From positions 10,661,251 to 10,725,250 of the forward strand of contig SSBO01000003.1 in assembly GCA_005281725.1 (NCBI GenBank): a stretch of 64,000 bases of DNA, in the 5' to 3' direction. The notes below the pieces were generated by a model. That model did no database searches, was not told where the DNA came from, and was given only the letters and a program-made list of their open reading frames with translations. The stretch is from Wuchereria bancrofti. Its lineage: Eukaryota > Nematoda > Chromadorea > Rhabditida > Onchocercidae. Shown piece by piece: positions 26,266 to 40,900 of this stretch. A program made the translations under genes and the position numbers. Numbering within the stretch: the first letter of the stretch is position 1; each line of letters starts with the position of its first letter.

Positions 26266-26911
26266 CCTTTTCTCTTCTCTTTCTTTCCTCTTTTCTTACT
26301 CTCTTTGATAAATTAGGATTTTAGTGATAAGTTGATAATTCATACGGTGTATCTAAATAATCAGATCAGTGATATCAGTGATATCTTGCTCGTATTGACT
26401 AGAATCAGCTGTAATCAACAATAATACTAGCAGTTATTCTAATAGCATCAATCTTTCATTCATTTCATCGCATTATTATTATCATTGCTATTCTCATTAT
26501 TATTTTCACTTTTATTGTTATTGTTGAAATTGATTATGAAATAAATACTTTTTGAAAATGTAAGGTTTACAAATAAAAATTTTTACAATTTTAATTTCAA
26601 TATATTATTTTATTAAGATTTATACAAAAATTTTCAGTGAGTAGTGTAAACATTAGAAAATATTATTTAAATTTTATTTTAAACAGATTCTTATCCACTT
26701 GTTTTTTCTTCTTTTTCTTTATTTTTTTCTTTTTTCCTTTTTTACATCGACCAATGTATGTGGAAAAATTATTGAAGAAAATTTTCAAGAGAAATGGAAA
26801 GAAAAAATAAATGATACTAATATTTTTTTTTTTTTTAAAAAAAGAAACATTGCAGAAGAATTAAAATTGCAGAGATTATAAACGATCAATTGAATATTAT
26901 TCTCTTTAATT

Positions 26912-29900
26912 ATGGCTAGAACAGGTGAGAAACGTTCCATAGATACACTACATGCAAATATCCCGGCACCTGGACACTTTCCTGACATTCCACTCGATTT
27001 GGCAGCACGAAAACGATTCAAATTTATGATTGATCATTTGTTGGATACGGGTGGTACCGATGAAAAAGCTGAAAAAACGACAATTGCTGCAGGAACCAGC
27101 AACGATAGTAAGGATAATGCTGAGATGGACGAAGGTGAGAGTAGCACGGAGCAATTGCCCAAAACTTCACCGTTACCCGGGAATTCTCATATACTTCAAC
27201 ATATCACATGTCGACTGGAAGGACGAGAATTGTGGAACAAATTTTATGAACTTAGCACCGAAATGATTATTACCAAAAGTGGACGGTAAGTTTGTCTTTG
27301 TTTTTCTTTTTCTTTTTAATTATTGTTAGAAAATAGTCACTCTTATTATGATAAAATATCCTATCTGATATAATTTTAAAAAAAGCTAAAAAGATAGACT
27401 TAAAACATGGCAAGTAAAATGGACAACAGATTAAAGTAAAATTAAAATGTAATTTAAAGAATTAGTTGTAAATTACACTAATTCAAAAAGCATTGATTTT
27501 GAGGAATATATTAATTTTGCAAATATATTAATGAAAGGTTTAAGCGATAAAATTTTCAAGTAATTTTTTTCAAATCTTAATTTTATAATTTTGAATATTT
27601 TCAATTTAATGCAATGCTATTTGACCTATTTTTCTTTGCATTCTCAAGTTTTAATAATTACCAGTTTTTTATCAATAAATATTAACTGATTCCAGCATTG
27701 ATAATATTATCATTTCTCATTTATTCTAATGTAGCATACATTGCTGATGCAAATTTCAGCTCAGGCAAATCATTTTTGTTTGCTTAAAATTAAAAAAAAA
27801 GCTAATGCTAAAAGAAACAGAAAAAAGGAAAAAGTAGATTAATTGTTTCAACTATTTAAATTAATACATTATTTCAGATATTCAAGACATAATAATATTC
27901 AATCTAAATATTTTAGGTACTTAAAAAGAAATGTTCTTAAAAAATAAACAATTATAATTACCTTTTCCATCTTAATTTCATGACATAACATATATTAATA
28001 TCACATGAATTGTTCATCAATATGCAAAATGTGAGCATTTGTCGCTTATCTTATGGGATTGATCATTCATCCTCAGTAAAATGAAATTTACTCATTTAAA
28101 AGAATTAACAATGTAGCAAGTAATTTTATTTGTATTGAAATGCTTCCATAGGTGACAATTTGTAATATTACATTTTTGATGATGTCAAAGAATGATTGTG
28201 AAGAATGAAAGGAAGCGATAGTTGATTGGAAATAAAATGAAAATGATAAAAGAAGAAAGAGCGTAGAGTGGTGATTCAAAGGGAATTAGCGTGAAAGAAT
28301 AACAAATAATTTTACTTTACATAACATTCATTTCTTAAGTAATTCAGTTAAAAGCATAGTAAAATAATGCGCAATTTGCGAAATTGCTTTTATATCAATG
28401 CTATTTTGTTGCATCCCTAATTAGTGCTTAATGTAAGCAACCAATAATTGCTAATGCAACAACAACAATTTTTAAAATTACGGTAGTTAAAAAATGACTG
28501 ACCGTATCAATCTGTAATGAATCGAATCAATAACATAAATACATAAAATTTGCTTACTTTTTTATTGCTATAAGACTATAAATTAAATATATAGTAAATT
28601 TAATATTTATTATTAAAGTAGTCAAAAAAAGAAACTGAACAATAAGAAATGACTAAAATTAAATGAATAATTGAATACAAATTGATAACATTTATGAATA
28701 TAACTGAAAATCATTTACAAATAAAAAAATCCTTTTTAACATAAAACTAAAAATTCTTTTTTTTTTCATTCTAATACTTTTTTCCTCATTCATATTTCAC
28801 TTCTCAAGCCATTGTTAAATTAAAAAATTTCGACATTTCCAAATTTAAAAGTCTTGCTTGTTAAAGTTCAAATATTTATGCAATGATGATCTCTTCATGC
28901 TCTTTTGTGATAGTGATGACGATGATGATGATAAAAATGATAACAGTGAAGCTTTCCAATCAATAAAAAGCAAACAGAAACATCCGTTATCTGATTGCAT
29001 CAATCTTTTCATTGTTGATTTTTTTCCCTCAAAATTTTTCTCACTTTTTTTGATTTCCGAAGCAAAACACTGAAACTTTTTTTTTTCTTTAAAGTATATT
29101 AAATGCGATTTATACTAATAAAATGATCCATTTAATATTAGCAAATTTTTTATAATTGTTACTAACACTAAAATTTAATCAAAAACATTGTTCCGTATTC
29201 GTCAACTCCCTGTAAAATATTTACTATTATTATTTTATTACTATCATTACTGTTATTAATTATTATTATCATCATAGTAATTATTATCATTGTATTTTTT
29301 ACGATACATTTTAACTTGATTTAATAAAAATCTTTTATTATTATGGCAAGCAAGAATGCAATAAACTATTTGAGCATACATATATATATATAAAGTTGCA
29401 TTTAACTGAGCCATATTGATCGTTACTGACTGTCACCATCGCACACCTAGACACTACTGTATCGTTGTCATCCCTGCACCCATTTCAGTTCAAATTCATT
29501 TCAACAACTTTGAATTTACTATTAATCAGAGCATTAAATTTCTTATCCCGAAAATATTTCGTTTTAATATAAAATTGTTTTATTTTTGGGCTAATGTAAG
29601 AAAATTGTATTGGTATCAGTTTATTACGCCACAAATTTGAATATTAACAATGAATCTTTTTATTTGAATTAGTACTTTTTACATTAAAATCAAAAAAAAA
29701 ATGCTCATTAAGCTAATACCAATACAATTCTTGCAATAACTTTTCAAAAAAATTGAAAAAAATAAAAAAGAAAATATAACAATATTTAACACAGATAGCC
29801 TAGAAATTAATTTATTACCTCATTTAATTTCATTCATTTCAGTTAACTTAAAATCTTAATTGAAATCTTTTGTAATCAATCTGATAAGGAAAAAGAAGCA

Positions 29901-32900
29901 ATCGAAAATCAATTTTTATGATTTCGTCTTTCTTTTCTGCTTTTACTTCTTCAATTATATGCTGTTTTAGTAAATTATGTATTTTACCATATGTTAACGA
30001 ATAAAGTAATAAATTCTTTTTAAGAAATTATTGTTACCGTAAGCAGTGCAATTATTATTGATTGATCCCACCAAATGACAATAGCGCTCATTTCGTGTTA
30101 ATATACTCAAATTAAAAACTTACTCATCTTTAAGTTGTGAAATGTTTATTAGAATGAGTTAATTATTAAAAATTTCAAGTCCACATAATGCATAATAATT
30201 TCACGTATATTATTTTAAATAAATAAATATATGTATTCAACGAGCAAATTTTATTAATACTTGTAAAAGTATGTGAAATTGTGAGAAAACGAAGTAGTTG
30301 AAAGTTAAGTTCCCTTAAAAAATTAGTTGATTAAGCGCAACTTAAAAAAATAGCATTCTAGCGAATTTACTAAATGAATTATAAGTAACTTAACATTATT
30401 GCATTTCATTAATCTTTCTAGCGTATGAACTATTTTAATTTTAATGCAAGGAAATACAAGCTTAATTATAACTTCCAATCATTCCTTACAATAATTCAAC
30501 TACTTATTTGAATTACTACTATTTTGCATACTGTATGCAATTAAATGTGACTAAGTTAAACATTTTCTCCTTGCTTTATTCTTCATAACATACGGTAGCG
30601 ATGCCTACAGTGGTGATAAATACAGTAATACTCCGTAATTGATTGAACATTAATAAAAAATAGAAAATAAAATTCCATTTTTTTTTTCAACTATTTACAA
30701 CAGATAAAAAAAAAACAAAAAAAAAGTGGTGGCATAATTTTAATTGAATATATTATTCATTTAATTACAACAAAATTAATAAATTTAAACGGATATTTTT
30801 CTTTTTTATTTTTTCATTTAAATAAATTCAGAAATATTTTTCTTTATTATCATCATTACTGTTATTATTAATATTATTGTTATTATTATTATTATTATCG
30901 TCATCGTATCTCAATTTCCTGTACCACATCTAATCTTTATCATTCATCAATGATAGCAATTAATGGCGAGATTTTTATGATCATAATCTATAAACAAAGG
31001 TACACACATAGACACCACACGCACACACATGCATTGCATCTAATATAATGAATAAGTGGATTATTATTGTTGTTGTTGTTGTTATTATTGTTTTGTTGTT
31101 GTTGTTATTGTTGTTGTTGTTGTTGTTGCTGTTATTGCTATTGTTATTCTTGATACATTAATGCTATCAATTATCGATATGAAGATTTTTGTTAAAATAC
31201 TGTAAGTTGTTAAGATTAATTGTAGCAGTGTGATAATAAATGGTTAAGCAATGAATTTGCGTTGATAAATTCAAATTCAATTAATTTTAAAAAATTAAAA
31301 TAATCAAAAATAAATTAACGTAGCTATGTATACTTAGGATTAACAAAACTGATATGATTGAAATAATGGGAGTGAAAATGTTAATTGTTGAAAAAATGGT
31401 AATTTAACCAACATTTAATTTTTATTTCAATTTTTTAAAAATTAAATTTGTATTGATGAATTGGAATTGAATTAATTGAAATGACTATATAATGCTAGGA
31501 AAGAATTCATTTTTCATCATCATTAGTTATTGAATAGTCATGAAATTAGTTGTAAAATATTTGAAAATTATTTTTTAACTTATTTTCAGGAGTTTACATT
31601 TTAGTCATAAATAAAATCTAAAAAAACCAGCCCTAATTATAGACGTATGTTTCCAACGATGAAATTAAGTATTAGTGGTTGTGAACCGAATGTGTTTTAT
31701 TACGTGTTTCTGGATGTAGTTCCGGTAGACAATCGACGTTACCGGTATATTTATAATAAGTCATCATGGTTAACAGCCGGTAAAGCTGAACCTACACCTC
31801 GTAATCGACTGTATATGCATCCTGATTCTCCATTCACCGGTGAACAGGTTTCTAAATTTTTCCCCGCCACAGATTAATAATTAAAATAAAAAAACTGATA
31901 AATTTAATTACTATTAAAATTAATATTGAAATATTAAAAAAAGGACTAAATTGATATGTGATAGTTTTTGTTATAGCTCTGCAATCAAGTTATATCATTT
32001 GAAAAAGCCAAACTGACCAATAATGAAGTTGATAAAACTGGACATGTAAGTTGTTTCCTTCAATTTAAAAAAAAAATTTCCAAATTATTAAATTTATTTA
32101 ATGATGCATGCTTACATCATCATAACAAATTAAACTAATTTTTAGCTAATTTTAAATTCAATGCACAAATATCAACCACGTATACATGTTGTAAGACGAC
32201 CACGTGAGCGACCTATTGAACAGGTAATTTTATTTTCGGACATTATTTAAAATATATTTTCTTGAGGTATTTTTTTAAACAGTACATCCAATTAATTTCA
32301 GAAAGACTAAACTTTTTATTGTTTAATTGTAATTTGATAATTTATTTCTCATCACTTAACCAAAATAAGATCGAATTATATGTTTTTGAAGTAAATAAAG
32401 AGATTATTTCAAAATTAATGTCTAAATTTTTTTTTTCAAGAAAAGCAGAAATTGTAACTATCAATGAAATGTAATCAAAGTTTTTTTAAAATCTGAAAAT
32501 GAAAGAATTTTTTTTGCTTTTTAGTTTTTTTATTTTTCGGTCTTATCTTTGCACATACTCTTTTAGGCTTTAACAATCGATTTGCACAACGAACATTACA
32601 AAACATTTCAATTTAAAGAAACGCAATTTATGGCTGTCACAGCATATCAGAATCAATTAATTACAAAGTTAAAAATTGAAAAAAATCCATTTGCGAAGGG
32701 TTTTCGTGATCCAAATGGACGTTCACCTGAATATGATTTGTATGTTTCTTCTTTTTTTTTTTATTTGTGTTTTTATTAAATAATTCTAATTTATTTGTCA
32801 ATTTCTTTTTTTGCTTTTAGCACTTAAATATTGTAGAAATTTTGACTGAAAATGATGTAATATATAATTATGTTGTGGAAGGATTAATTAAGGTATTTTA

Positions 32901-34170
32901 AATGATAATAAAGAGAAATAAGTAAAATTGCATAATTGTAAAGTTATCACAAATTGTAATTTATACGAAAAATTATTGCTTATTCACATTTTTTCTGTTA
33001 ATATTCATTTATTTATTGATTTATCTATGTATTTCCTTATTTATTCATATCTTTGAAAAAATAAATTTTTAATATTATTTTTACAAATTTGTTCATTGAA
33101 AAACTTTGAAAGGAAAATTATAACAAGAATGAAAGGAATAATTAATATAATTTAAACAAAATCTTTAGGGATATTCGTAATGATAATGCACCAATGTTAT
33201 TACCCAACTTGTATAGTCCAGCAATTATGCAACAAGCATTAATTCGTCAGTGTAAGATAATTTTGTTTTAATTATTTATTTTTTATAAAATAAGTTATCA
33301 ATAAAATAAAGTTATCAGGTTAACAAATAAGTTATTTAGTAAAATAATTTAACTTTTTCTTCACTTCGTTTTTTTTTACATATTTCTTGAAAGTTATGTT
33401 TGAAAGTAATTTTGCAAGGAAAGAAAACAAACAACCAAACTTCCTGAAATTCACAAATTAAATTTCTAAAATGAATTAAGTAAGAAAAGAGTAGTTAGGA
33501 TTATGTAAACATTTTTTATGTCATACAAGTTAAACAAATTTAATTAACTTATTTGAATTTTTGAAAATTTCTCACAAGTATATTACTTCAAGATTATTTC
33601 AAAAAATAAGATAATCATTTGCTAATTGTATAACCTGAAAATTCAATCGTATTTTATTTTATATTTAAAATCCTATTTTCAAAATTTCATCTTTCTTTTT
33701 TAACTGCATTAATATATATTATAAAATGAAATGAAGCATATTTTTCATTTCTCATTTTTTTGTTTATATAATTTAAAAAATTTTAAATTGTTATTGTTTT
33801 TATAGATTGGGCAGAAAAAATACATTCACGTTTTGCATTACCACCACAATTCATCTCACAAATGTTTTTTGCAAATATTACTGCTATACCTGTGTCGTCA
33901 TCAACTTTACCTGCTTCTTCTCCTTCTTCTTCTGCTGCTGCTGCAACTTGTCCACTGCGTTTAAATTTTGATCGCGATTTAATGCCATATAACATTACCA
34001 CTACTACCACCGCTACTGCTACTACAACAATTAGTACTATTAATACTACTACAACTACAATTACTAATACTAATCCCAATAATAGTGCTACAATTACTAA
34101 TGTCACTGCAACTGTACAAGATAATCTGAAAAGGTTAACAGATGACCGACGAACTTCACTCATTTTATGA
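26912..34170 (+). CDS. mab-9: T-box transcription factor, TBX20/MAB-9-like
   Basis: Seven exons: 26912-27285, 31643-31847, 31977-32045, 32146-32223, 32567-32739, 33169-33251, 33806-34170, all phase-consistent, giving 448 residues. The T-box begins near residue 100 ([15 protein letters not shown]) and runs through RRMFPTMK, the [10 protein letters not shown] segment, [31 protein letters not shown] and NPFAKGFRD. The [10 protein letters not shown] and [15 protein letters not shown] blocks are closest to TBX20, whose C. elegans counterpart is MAB-9, a nuclear DNA-binding regulator of hindgut and neuronal fate. The usual ELGTEM reads ELSTEM here. A 4.36-kb intron splits the domain at the GR/R junction. 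The acidic, Ser/Thr-rich N-terminus and the Ala/Ser- and Thr-rich C-terminus (an (ACT)n-like coding run) are low complexity. AATAAA at 34352 lies ~180 bases past the stop. T-box identity is near certain; the subfamily is likely but unproven. Confidence 0.9.
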
Positions 34171-37100
34171 TCACTTAAGTTTTTTTTTTTTACTTATTTA
34201 ATTCATATATTGTGAAATATCTCGTCCTTTTTCATTGTTATTTTTGTTTTTTTCTTTCTTTTGTTTTTGATACGTGTTGTAATTAACGGTGAATAATCAT
34301 TGTAGCAGCTATAAATTGTAAATTTTAATTGAATTTTTAAAATAAGATAATAATAAAAACATTAAATTATTATATTGCCAAATTGAATTTAATAACATAT
34401 TCATGAAAGAATACAAAAAAAAAAAAATTATTCATAATGGTTGAATGTACTAGGATAATACAATTGATAATGTATAAATCTTATATGACAAAATGACAGG
34501 AGTTTAACAAATGATCTTTTGTGTTAAAATAAATTATTGAAATGTATTATTATTTATTTATATTCCTTATTATTGTTGTTATTTATTTATACTTTCTGAT
34601 AATATCATTCAAATAAATTTTTGTAGATTATAGAGTAATGAATGTTATGACCGATTTTCTCTTTTTTTTTTTAATATTTTCAAAGTCAGAATTTTATTTA
34701 AATTTCAAACTTCATACGATTTGTCGCATTTCCTTGCAAAAATAAACTCCTATTTGATATTGTTTACATAATTTTACATTTGTATTACTTAACTTTATAG
34801 TTTTTTTCTTTTTTTTAAATTGAAAATTTTCATTCTTTTAACTTTTACGTTAATGCAGAATGATGTAGTCATTTTGCCATATTCTCACACATTCGGGAGA
34901 TACTTTTTTTTTTAATTTTTTCGTTTCATTTTTTGTTAAATTTTATATCTTTCTCATTGCAGTGAAATTTACAATTTGTGCTATATGGTTGGTACGTCGA
35001 TAGAATGTTTCATTTTTTTCTTTCTTTTTTTTAGTTCAAATATTAGACACTAATTTAACTAATAGCAAAATAAAACTAAATCAAATTTTGAATCAATTTT
35101 TTCTTGCTTGTTGTTATTTTCTTTTTAAATGACTTATATTTGTTTCATTTTTGATTTCATGTTTTTTTAAACATTGAAATTTAATTTGCCGAAATGCTCA
35201 CCTTTCCGGTTTAATTAAAAAAACCGTTGCTTAATGTTTTAGTCAAAATTAAACAAAATACTGTCATATAAATTACATGATAATATTTTTATAAAATGAA
35301 TTAAATTGATCATAAAATAGCAACAATAAATAATTACATAAAAGATTAAATTTAATTATAATTTATTTAGTAGTTAGAAAAAGAAGAAAGAAAGAAAAAC
35401 ATTAAGCGTTAAAAATAAATGTAAATGTTATAAGAAGAAATGAAGATTGAAAGAAAGAGAGGAAGAAAAAGTAATGGAAAGACAGAGAAAAATAATTCAA
35501 TATTGGAGACAAAATCGGAAAGTTATAATAGGTAATTTCGGTTTGATCAAAAGAATTGTTGTAAATAGAATTAAATCAAATTGATGCCAATATTAATTCT
35601 TTTCATCTATTCAACCAATAACTATCTCTCTTTTTTTGCTTCCATCATCTTATTTCTATTATCTTCGTTCCTTCTCTTCTTTTTTCCTCCCTCTCTCTCT
35701 CTCTCTCTCTCCCTCTCCTCTTCAATCACTAATTATTCATATAACAGAATTTCCAACTACACCTACTACCACACTTCTCGACCATTATCCCTTTCTCTAC
35801 TCTGTTCATTCATCTGTTAGATCTATCCCGTGAAGGACATTTTAAATTCATTTGCCCTGAAATGATTACGGTAATGAATTTCGAAAAGAAAAAAATGTTT
35901 AAAATAGTTGAATGAAATATGTAATTTCTAAAATAAATTAAGAAAAATAAATTGAAATATATATATAATTTCGATTATATATATTTTTGGACAATCTTCT
36001 AAGATATTTTAAAATAAATGATTGAATGCCATTTAATTCATTTCATTTCTCTTCTTCGCCGCAAATATTGGTTGAAATTCGTTAAATTATTTCAATACTA
36101 GCTAATTATGCATGTGTTACTAATTACATAGCTCATTATATGCGTTATGTTAAGAAATAATATCAAAAAATGTAAATAATCCTTAAATAATATTTACATA
36201 TTATATTAAAAGTTTTTTTAAGCTAATGTTACTAATTACGAAAAGTTTTTGAAAACTTTGTAATTGTCGAAAAAAAAGGCTTTACTTTACACGATTTAGT
36301 AAAAAAAGAGAAAAAAAGCACTTCCTTCTTCCTACTTTAAATATTTATTGAGAATTGTTAGAGTTATATAAAGTCATAGGAATGAAATGTGTGAAAAAGA
36401 TTAAATGAAATTACTTGGTCATATTTTGTAATTGATTGTGCTTGGCCATATTGTCCTAAAATGAATTCCATATTTCTCACACTGGGCTTCTTGTCCTCAT
36501 CCTAGTAATGTCAGATCAAATAGTACGAAGGGAGGAGAAAAGGACTTAGGAACATAAAAGTGTGAGAAGGTCATTCACAATGTATTGCCATCTGTTATTA
36601 TTATACTCAAATCAAATCATTAATTTCGGCGCACCAATAAAATACACACACACACATACATACATACATACACATACACACATACATACATATATATACA
36701 TACATGCATATATGTATATACACATACATCTATAATAAACATATACAAGTAGTTTGGAAATAATGAAATAACCAGATATATCTGACATTTCCCCTTCCTT
36801 TATTCAAGATTTCCAAATGATCAAAAATTCCACTCATTTTAATCTTTACAAAACTTTTAAAAATTTGATAACAAATACCATAAAATGCCAAAAAATTAAA
36901 ATGAAGCTAAGAATTATGTATGCACACCAGTATAATAGGTTAGATCTGGTAATAACAGCGACAAGGAAGTTCCATTTTTCTTCGAGCAATTTTGACGATA
37001 TAATGAAGTAAGTCGGAAATCATCAGTGTCTTTGTGTTGTATATTGCTTTTAAATGGATTAGGCAAAAAAAAAAGTGAAAAAACTGTTGAAGACATATCT

Positions 37101-37927
37101 AAAATGTATTTTTAAAGAGAAACTATGATCAAATTATTTAGTTGATTGACAGTAAAAAAAAAAAAAAAACCTTTCATTTAGCAAACTGAGTTATAAATGC
37201 GCATCATTTTATCGTTGCGCTAATAAGTTATTTGATACATAAAAGAATGAAAGTAAGAAAATAGATATATAAAAATATACATATATATACATTGTGCACA
37301 CACAATAGCACTTGATCATTTATAAATAATTGAAAAACCTTAGAGCTAAGTTAGAGCAAACTTTGGAGCTGGATAGAATGGTATACGATGATATCCAAGG
37401 CGCATAAAGATAACACTGGGATATGTAACAATCGGATGAGACAATTAGACTAAAAAACTTCACCGTATAAAGTGAGTACAGCTAAGTGTACAGAGTAAGG
37501 CATGAAGTGAACTCAAAGTAGCTAATTAATCATGCAAACTTAAAAATTCATACTCTTTTCACTGCCAACCAATCAGTACAAGAAAAATAACTTTCCGATA
37601 AATCAAAACATTGAAATGAAGTCTAGATACGTCAAACTGCGCTATTGCTCATCATGAAAAATAACGCGTTAAAAACATCATAGACATTCAATACTGTTCC
37701 AAAAACTAAAAGTTACTGAAATTAACATTGAAATGAAAATATAAACAATTCGTGAAGCAGCATTAAACACTGGATCAAGAAGTAAAAGGCCGAGAGATTT
37801 ATGTAAGCCCTGTTTAATGGAGAACAAAAGCTAGAGAAAGACAACAACATCAATTAACCAAAAAATGATAATATATATATATATATATCTTTGTGCTCCG
37901 TGTCCTTCAAATTAATGATGGTATGAT
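34171..37927. other. Intergenic region between T-box gene and zyg-11 homologue
   Basis: Holds the T-box 3' UTR, poly-T and poly-A runs, a (CT)n run near 35690-35712 and CA/TA microsatellites at 36643-36735 and 37867-37889. A slightly GC-richer stretch at 37330-37850 shows no exon with family resemblance; part is probably the 3' side of the minus-strand gene that ends at 37928. Confidence 0.5.
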
Positions 37928-40900
37928 TTAATTTTTCAGTTTTGATTGGTCATAAGTGAAATGTTTGATCAAACTGAGCACAGAATGAGCAAGCTGTACA
38001 GCGTCTGGATGAGCAAATCTTGAATTGACTAAACGCAAAAATTCTTCTCGTCCTCCTTGTGAAAGGAGTAACTTTATATAGTTATTTTGTCTATCACTGA
38101 TGCATACATGTTGGATTGCCCATGCAGCCCACATTTGTGCCCCGGTAATACCATCTTGTTTCAGTAACACAAAGAATGGTACAAATGACCTAAAAATAAA
38201 GTGCACATACTTGAATGAGCAAGCTTTAATTCAGGTCATTATTCAGTAAATTTCGTTGCCATATTATCTACTAAATTCGCCCTTGTAAGCGAAAAAAAAA
38301 AAAAACAGTTCTACTTCCTAGAACATAAAAATGACTCTTGGTAATCCAAAATAACCGTTACGCTACAGAAAAAAAAAGTAACAATTACCGATAGGCAACC
38401 ATAGTTAGCAGTGCTTTGGGCCATCTTTTTACTGCCATTATCTATAATCAAGTGAAATGAAGTTAATGACAACTACAATATGTCAAAGAGATAAAAAATA
38501 AAGTACAGTACTGAGTGTACCGTCAATTCACTCCGCTATGCCACTGTAATTTTTTAATATTTAAAATGTATTCACTAATTATTTAGCCGTTATTACTGCA
38601 CAGAAAAAGAGCTGAAATTATAATAAGTCACTTCTCAGCTGAAAAAAAAAAAAACCAACCAACGATTGATTACAGTGATCCGATGTCGGTTCAAATGTCC
38701 ATGGGCCACAGTCCAACAGATTAGCCAATATTCCAGCAGCGAAATATGAAACATCGATATGCCTTGCATTACCAACAGCTGCAGCGTAACTATCAGGCAT
38801 CAGATCACTTTCCAGCAATTCTCTAAATAGTTTTGTTGTTTTCGAAAAATACAATTCGCGAAACCAGCAAATTAAATTTATCTGTAGAATAGTGCATAAT
38901 CTATTAAGAATCATTTGATAGTTCCACTTTTCATTTTAACTCGGAATCACGTGACAACATCCGGAAATGCTTCATCACCTAAATACAAAATAAACTTACA
39001 GAACTGTCCGAATATATCGATGATGTACTATTCGCTTCTTCAGACCTCTTACTTCGGCAATGTTATTCTGAAAAATAAAATATATCACTATTTTCTATTT
39101 TCAACATCATTCGCTATTTACCAACAAGAAAGAAATATATTTCTTAAAATTGCATATTGTACTAGATTTTCATACAAAAGTTAACTCTATAAGTAGTTCT
39201 AGAGTAGAAATTTGAAATTTCCATGATTATATTTATTTCATCTACCATAATCCCATCTACCATAATTCTTATCAATCTGCATAGAGTGTGGCATCCAGGT
39301 AAAGTTTGACAAAAAATTATGAGTTATGCCACAACAAACTGCTAAATGAATCAAACTACGTAGTATACAGAAAGACTAGATTTTATGTACATATCACTAA
39401 ATACAAAATGCACTCACCAAAAGGCCAAGAACCTTGGTTTGTATATTTGTATTATTTTGGTATTGCTCCAAAATGCCAAATGCCGCTGCAATTCCACCAA
39501 GCTGTACAAATAGTCGACATGTAACCGGTGATTCGTCTAAAATAGATCAGAAAATAAAAGTAGAATAGGAAGAAAATGACAGGTTGACAAAAAGCTATGA
39601 GTTAACAAATGAATGTTCAAAAATAAAAGGATTCAAATAGCAATTATCGCTGTCAATACAAATTATTTTGTCCATTATTTCTTAAGTGCTTTTAATAATT
39701 TAAATTTCTGTACTTCTAGCCTCATGAAAACGGTAAGGAAAACCTATCATAGCTGAATATATTATATATAGTACCAATTGGGCTTTGGATTAGAAATCTA
39801 AAACCAAAACACTGGACAGCAAAGTATCAGAATGACTAACACATCTGGTGAGCTATGGCTCTATATATTTCATATTCAAATAAAAGTAAAGTACCTGTCA
39901 AATTCCAGAGCGCAGATAGGGTAAATTTTACTGTGAAATTATTGAAATTATCGTGTCCATTGTCGGGATTGTCTAGATTTTCATTGATCATTTCAATCAA
40001 GTGCGCAACATATCGTTTATTTGTGGCTAAAAGATGACTTTGTTCGGTAGGTAATTTGGGTGCCAAAATTGATACAACTGCGATCGTCATTCTGCAAAGG
40101 AAAATGATAAAGAATTCCAGAAATAATAAAAATATATAATAAAAAAAAAAAAAAAAAAAAAACAAAACTACATTCACGAATTTGGAACTACTAAGAAATC
40201 CGCAGGCAGGAATTAGCTTAATGGATTTTCTCATGTTGAAAATTTCCAAGAATTTTAGCTTCTCGGAATGAATTTGACAAGAAAATCTTTGTCCTTTCAC
40301 ATCTCTGACGACATGAGCTTTACCTTGAAACTGAGGGGTCTCGCGTGTTTACCATTGATTCTAAGGCTATTTCACATGTACGGAATATATCAAAATTTAG
40401 TGACTGTAATAAGTGATCGCTACATACCGTAAGCCATACATTCTTTTGCAGCTAAAAGTAAAAATTAATTCTTCTCGATAGAAATTTAATACGTTAAAAG
40501 GTTAGTGGAGAAAAATTTCTTTTGAAACCCTCTTGCATTCAGGAGGTAGGACTGTTATCCCAACAAGAATAATAACAAAAATCATACCTGGACCATCCGA
40601 GGATGATTTTCTGCCGCATCTAAGCATCGATCAACACAGCATCGCGTCTCTTGTGCGGTAAGTTGATTAATTCTTTTTGATCTATAAAAATTCACTTATT
40701 CTGCAAATACCAGGAGAGTAATTAGACATTCAAAAGTAAATAAACATGAACAATACATCCATTCTTACTTCCGCGTTAATGGTTCACTATGACTTAGCCA
40801 AACAATCCAGAACTTACTTGCAGAGATGATAAAGGCAAGCACTCCCTGCCATCTGTATTGCAATGTTTTTTTTGTGATTAAGCATCGACAATACAACACC

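Larger units (their letters stand above)
15289..26911. other. Large non-coding spacer between divergent genes
   Basis: About 11.6 kb between the minus-strand membrane-segment exon and the plus-strand T-box gene. It holds microsatellites ((GA)n near 18580 and 20270, (CA)n near 20163), the (CCAA)n array at 21456-22216 and an assembly gap at 19249-19269. The ORFs are low-complexity or short and lack convincing splice context. A denser patch at 18760-18900 and another at 24090-24320 are not recognisable as genes. Long upstream regions are usual for developmental transcription factor genes, so enhancers of the T-box gene may lie here (inference). Confidence 0.5.

Noticed and set aside
33783..34163. 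Minus-strand 126-codon ORF with a valine-rich hydrophobic run
   Set aside because: It is antisense to the Thr-rich repeat of the last T-box exon, so the hydrophobic run is the complement of the (ACT)n coding tract.
40404..40427. A 24-base GT...AG 'intron' inside the zyg-11 homologue
   Set aside because: It is too short to splice, and translating through it (CSDHLLQ, then a phenylalanine-rich helix) restores the conserved CSDR.LQ block of ZYG11 proteins. The exon is therefore 40324-40451.
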